A stretch of 64,000 nt of DNA, taken from assembly GCA_029975915.1 (NCBI GenBank), contig JARKOC010000177.1:62001-126000 (forward strand), in the 5' to 3' direction. Shown here piece after piece: positions 59,860 to 64,000 of this stretch. A program made the translations under genes and the position numbers. The notes beneath the pieces are model-generated. The model did no database searches, was not told the DNA's origin, and worked only from the letters and a program-made list of their open reading frames with translations. The stretch's first letter is position 1. The number at the start of each line of letters is the position of its first letter. The DNA comes from Bryobacteraceae bacterium. Its GTDB lineage: Bacteria > Acidobacteriota > Terriglobia > Bryobacterales > Bryobacteraceae.

Positions 59860-60549
59860 ATGTTTGAACTGCCAGAAGAGGACAATCAGAGACCGGAAGA
59901 CCTTCTAGCCAAGCGCTCCAACGCGGCCTGCCTCTCCGAGGAGGAGTTGGAGCAGTATTTGCACAACAGGCTCTCGGGCGTCACCCGCGAGTCCATCGAA
60001 GAACATTTGCTCTACTGCCAGTCCTGCCTGGACAGGGTCACCGAGGAGGAGGCTTTCGCCTCCAGCTTTCGCGTTGCCGCGAGACGCATAGAGGATGAGA
60101 CTCTCCGGGCTGCCTACTCAGGGGCCCCGAAGGGCCCGCTCGCAAAACTCTGGAGTTGGATTCGCCGTCCCGCTGGAACGCTGAGCCTGGTTTTCGCCGG
60201 TGCTGCGGCGGTTCTGGTTCTGATTGCCCTACCCACCTTTCGCCAAGGGCCGCCTGTCGATGTCAGTCTGGCTGCCGAACGCGGCCTTGCCTCCAGCCTT
60301 GCCGCTCCCGCGCCCGCCGGCCGGCTCCTCTGTCTCAATTTGGACACATCAGGCTTGCCGGAGCTGCCGCTTCGCGCCGAACTCGCCGGGACTGGCAACC
60401 AGATCTTCGCCAAGTCAACGGCTACCCCTGCGGCCGGCAAGATCCGCTGGGAGCTTGGCCGCAGCCTCGACAGTGGTACCTATTGGGTTCGTTTGTACGA
60501 GCCTGCCCCCGGCACACTGCTGCGGGAGTTCGCCCTCGTCGTAAAGTAG
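59860..60549 (+). CDS. Zinc-finger membrane protein, probable anti-sigma factor
   Basis: From ATG 59860 (GGAGGGG upstream) this is 229 residues. An anti-sigma zinc motif EEHLLYCQSC (H-x3-C-x2-C) lies at about residue 48-57. One membrane helix (about 112-130, LSLVFAGAAAVLVLIALP) follows and a C-terminal extracytoplasmic domain of about 95 residues with a beta-sandwich look (RLLCLNLDTSGLPEL). It should bind the neighbouring ECF factor. Its outer domain is the natural place for proteolysis by an exported CHAT protein. Confidence 0.78.
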   Translation: MFELPEEDNQRPEDLLAKRSNAACLSEEELEQYLHNRLSGVTRESIEEHLLYCQSCLDRVTEEEAFASSFRVAARRIEDETLRAAYSGAPKGPLAKLWSWIRRPAGTLSLVFAGAAAVLVLIALPTFRQGPPVDVSLAAERGLASSLAAPAPAGRLLCLNLDTSGLPELPLRAELAGTGNQIFAKSTATPAAGKIRWELGRSLDSGTYWVRLYEPAPGTLLREFALVVK

Positions 60550-60692
60550 GCGCAGGGCGTGGCGGCCCGGCGTTGCCGCAGACGCTTAATTCTTACGAAT
60601 TAGTACTGATAGATAAACAAATCGTTCATTATCAGTCAACTAACTGAAAGTGGAGTTCGTTTGGTCGAGAATCAGGCCGCCTTCTCAGCCAC

Positions 60693-61355
60693 CTAGAATC
60701 GCCGATTCTTCAGTCGGCTCACGGTGAACTTGGCCGTATCGGCCACGGCCATGACGGTCATGACGCCCGCCTGAACCGGGTCAGTCACCACCAGATCGGC
60801 GGCATCCGGGACGCTCCCAGCCATGTTCAGGCTGACCACCAGCAGCCCCTGTGCCCTGACCTCGCGCACTGCTTTTTCGATCTCGCCACCCATCAACGCG
60901 CCCGCCAAAACCAACGCCTTGGCCCGTGGCAATCTTGCCACAGCCCTCACCGCATCCGCCAGCGGCTGCTCTCCCACCAGCGGAATCGTGTCCACCGAAA
61001 TGTGCTCGCCCCGGATGTTGTGGCGATCGGCTTCGCTGATCGCGCCAATGGCCACCTGGCCCACCTGCGCGCCGCCGCCGATGATGATGATCCGCTTGCC
61101 GTAAACCTTCTGAAAGCTTTTCTCGGCGGAAGCGGTCCGGACCTCCGGCATTGCCCGGAAATCGGCCATCAACTGATCCGCCTCGCCTTCCAGTTCGACC
61201 TCGAAGTAGATCCGAGTCGAGCCGGGCGAAGTGCTGCTCAGCATCTCCACAAGTCTGATGTCGCCCCTATGCGACGCGATGACGCCGGTGAGCTTGTGCA
61301 GCGACCCAGGTTCGTCCAGAACCTCAAGCACCACGCCGATCCGATCGCCAGCCAT
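60693..61355 (-). CDS. ACT-domain protein with C-terminal DUF5612-like domain
   Basis: This 220-residue protein has an N-terminal ACT domain (about 5-80, GVVLEVLDEPGSLHKLTGVI), then a Rossmann-like region KRIIIIGGGAQVGQVAIGAI (about 87-106) and a domain with AKALVLAGALMGGEIEKAV. I associate this pairing with DUF5612 proteins, best known from archaea. Ligand is probably an amino acid; enzyme or regulator is not known. It lies 9 bases after kdsC on the same strand. Confidence 0.7.
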   Translation of the reverse strand: MAGDRIGVVLEVLDEPGSLHKLTGVIASHRGDIRLVEMLSSTSPGSTRIYFEVELEGEADQLMADFRAMPEVRTASAEKSFQKVYGKRIIIIGGGAQVGQVAIGAISEADRHNIRGEHISVDTIPLVGEQPLADAVRAVARLPRAKALVLAGALMGGEIEKAVREVRAQGLLVVSLNMAGSVPDAADLVVTDPVQAGVMTVMAVADTAKFTVSRLKNRRF

Positions 61356-61364
61356 TGCCTTGCC

Positions 61365-61919
61365 TTAGTACTCCACTTCGTAGTGCGCCAGGACCTTCTC
61401 CCAAAGGCCTTGCGCTTTGAGCAGCACCTCGGTGATGTCGCGGATGGCTCCGCTCCCGCCCGGCACGGCGGTAATGTAGTGCGCCATCGCCTTCACCTCC
61501 GGCTTGGCGTTGGCCGTGGCAACGGCCAAACCGACCCGTTTCATGAGGATGCAGTCGGTCAGGTCGTCGCCGACATAGGCGATCTCCTGCGGATCGAGAC
61601 CGGACTTGTCCAGGATCTCCTGGAACAGCGGCAGTTTGTCGGTGTGGCCCATGTAGACCCACGACATATGGCTCGACTTAGCCCGCTCGGCCGTCGCCTC
61701 CGAGACACGGCCCGAAATCAGGCCTGTCTGAAAGCCGTAGCGGTGGAGCCATTGAAGCGCGATGCCGTCCTGCGAATCGAACAGCTTCACCTCGAAAAGG
61801 CCACCCGCCGGATTGGGGACGTGGAAGTATTTGCCGTCGGTGAGGACACCGTCGACGTCCATAAGAACGAGCTTGACGCGCTTTGCGCGCGCGTCAAGCT
61901 CTTGATGATCAACAACCAT
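61365..61919 (-). CDS. kdsC: 3-deoxy-D-manno-octulosonate 8-phosphate phosphatase
   Basis: This 184-residue HAD hydrolase removes phosphate from KDO-8-P in lipopolysaccharide synthesis. The C0-type motif LVLMDVDGVLTDGKYFHVPN holds the nucleophile Asp and acid Asp; later LISGRVS, AYVGDDLTDCILM (third motif) and NAKPEVKAMAHYITAVPGG, with GSGAIRD at the C-terminus, fit KdsC. Its presence supports a Gram-negative envelope. Confidence 0.9.
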   Translation of the reverse strand: MVVDHQELDARAKRVKLVLMDVDGVLTDGKYFHVPNPAGGLFEVKLFDSQDGIALQWLHRYGFQTGLISGRVSEATAERAKSSHMSWVYMGHTDKLPLFQEILDKSGLDPQEIAYVGDDLTDCILMKRVGLAVATANAKPEVKAMAHYITAVPGGSGAIRDITEVLLKAQGLWEKVLAHYEVEY

Positions 61920-61936
61920 TCGTGGCTATTTCCTGA

Positions 61937-63394
<1,458 letters not shown>

Positions 63395-63613
63395 CTATGT
63401 GCTCCTGTCGGGTGATCAAGAAAACTCGCTGGGCGATGCCTCCGTCCGGGGGGCCGCCGGCCTGGGATGCGCCTTTTTGAAACAACTGGGCTGGTCCGCA
63501 AGGAAGGTCCGGCTGGATGCGCCTGAGGGGGACGGCGCGCTCGACTGAATCCGTGTTCAAGATGCCAAGCTCCCTTATATCATACGATAGACCCTCCGCC
63601 GCCGGCTCAGCCT

Positions 63614-64000
63614 ATGACGCACCGCAGGATCCTTGAGCCCGGTTCGCCGCCGGCCTTGATCGCCGCCGCCATCGAGCGCCATGCGATGGCCGCTCCTGGT
63701 GTGCGCATCGGGGTTGCCGTTTCCGGTGGCGCGGATTCCGTCTGCCTATTGAACTCACTCGCATTGCTCGCAGGCTCCCATGGGTGGCGTCTGACCGTGT
63801 TGCACCTGCATCACGGATTGCGGGGTGCGGACGCGGATGCCGACGCCGCGTTTGTCGAGTTGATGGCGCGGAATCTGCGATTGCCTTGTGTGGTGGAGGT
63901 GAATCCGATAGCCGCGGGCCCTGACTGGGAGAATCGCGCCCGATGCGAGCGGCTCGACTTCTTCCAACGCCAGATGAGGGAATTGGCGCTGGACAGGATC
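63614..64000 (+). CDS. tilS: tRNA(Ile)-lysidine synthase, 5' part (runs off the right edge)
   Basis: ATG 63614 opens a frame of 129 codons without stop to the window edge. The P-loop-like SGGADSVCLLN (about 39-49) in VAVSGGADSVCLL is the PP-loop signature of TilS, and VLHLHHGLRGADADADAAFV (about 62-81) is the conserved second block. It modifies the wobble cytidine of tRNA-Ile2 to lysidine, changing decoding from AUG to AUA. The rest is outside the window. Confidence 0.93.
   Translation, partial: MTHRRILEPGSPPALIAAAIERHAMAAPGVRIGVAVSGGADSVCLLNSLALLAGSHGWRLTVLHLHHGLRGADADADAAFVELMARNLRLPCVVEVNPIAAGPDWENRARCERLDFFQRQMRELALDRI

Noticed and set aside
56600..60549. Type III-E CRISPR (Craspase) locus
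   Set aside because: TPR-CHAT and sigma genes are present but no Cas7-11-like gene, no repeat-spacer array and no Csx30/31-like gene could be seen.

Overview
The window reads as a chromosomal segment of a Gram-negative acidobacterium, most likely of the Bryobacterales/Solibacter group. Grounds: high GC; an N-terminal helix-turn-helix of a type I associate with acidobacterial regulators at the left edge; many Tat-exported Gfo/Idh/MocA, TIM-barrel and metallophosphatase proteins; repeated ECF sigma/zinc-finger anti-sigma pairs; and LPS-type genes (kdsC). The taxonomic call is inference from gene content. No rRNA, tRNA, CRISPR array, insertion sequence or phage was recognised.

Layout. 0-12 kb is core: greA-type factor, two CDP-alcohol phosphotransferases (one pgsA), a dtd-purU-acpS minus-strand run, a GT4 glycosyltransferase, an MscS channel, hfq-hflX, a free-standing winged-helix regulator, an archease and an exported esterase. 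At 11.9-12.6 kb a rhodanese is translationally coupled to an ArsC/Spx-family thioredoxin-fold gene whose first active-site cysteine codon is an in-frame TGA followed by a bacterial SECIS-like hairpin: a probable selenoprotein that standard ORF calling truncates. 12.8-25.3 kb holds a class III aminotransferase, a PD-(D/E)XK-like protein, an SDR, an M28 peptidase, an ECF sigma/HEAT anti-sigma/DUF4097/PDZ series and two exported hydrolases. 25.5-27.3 kb is a partial ATP synthase cluster (atpZ, atpI, a and c subunits only). 27.4-32.1 kb is a sugar/keto-acid cluster, and 32.3-36.1 kb a three-subunit xanthine-dehydrogenase-family enzyme.

36.7-53.3 kb is a large arsenic island. It has a thioredoxin-type arsC and arsM; three arsR genes with three different cysteine layouts; a Tat-exported molybdoenzyme with a four-cluster ferredoxin partner but no membrane anchor; a phosphate-porin-like outer-membrane protein; an ArsF/ArsG-like organoarsenical module with cysteine-rich companions (thioredoxin, DGC protein, DUF2180-like); an ArsP-type permease; an octaheme cytochrome c with membrane tail; a thioredoxin gene broken by a stop; and arsD-arsA-acr3, followed by a fragment of a second acr3. 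Three copies of a TTGGC-N6-GCCAA palindrome mark the molybdoenzyme and arsF/arsG operon promoters, suggesting shared ArsR control. Together the genes could reduce arsenate, methylate and export arsenic, and process organoarsenicals.

53.4-64 kb holds an aldo/keto reductase, a DUF362 protein, a TPR-CHAT protease-like protein directly upstream of an ECF sigma factor and a zinc-finger membrane protein (a possible proteolysis-to-transcription module), then ACT-domain/kdsC/gnd genes and the start of tilS running off the right edge.
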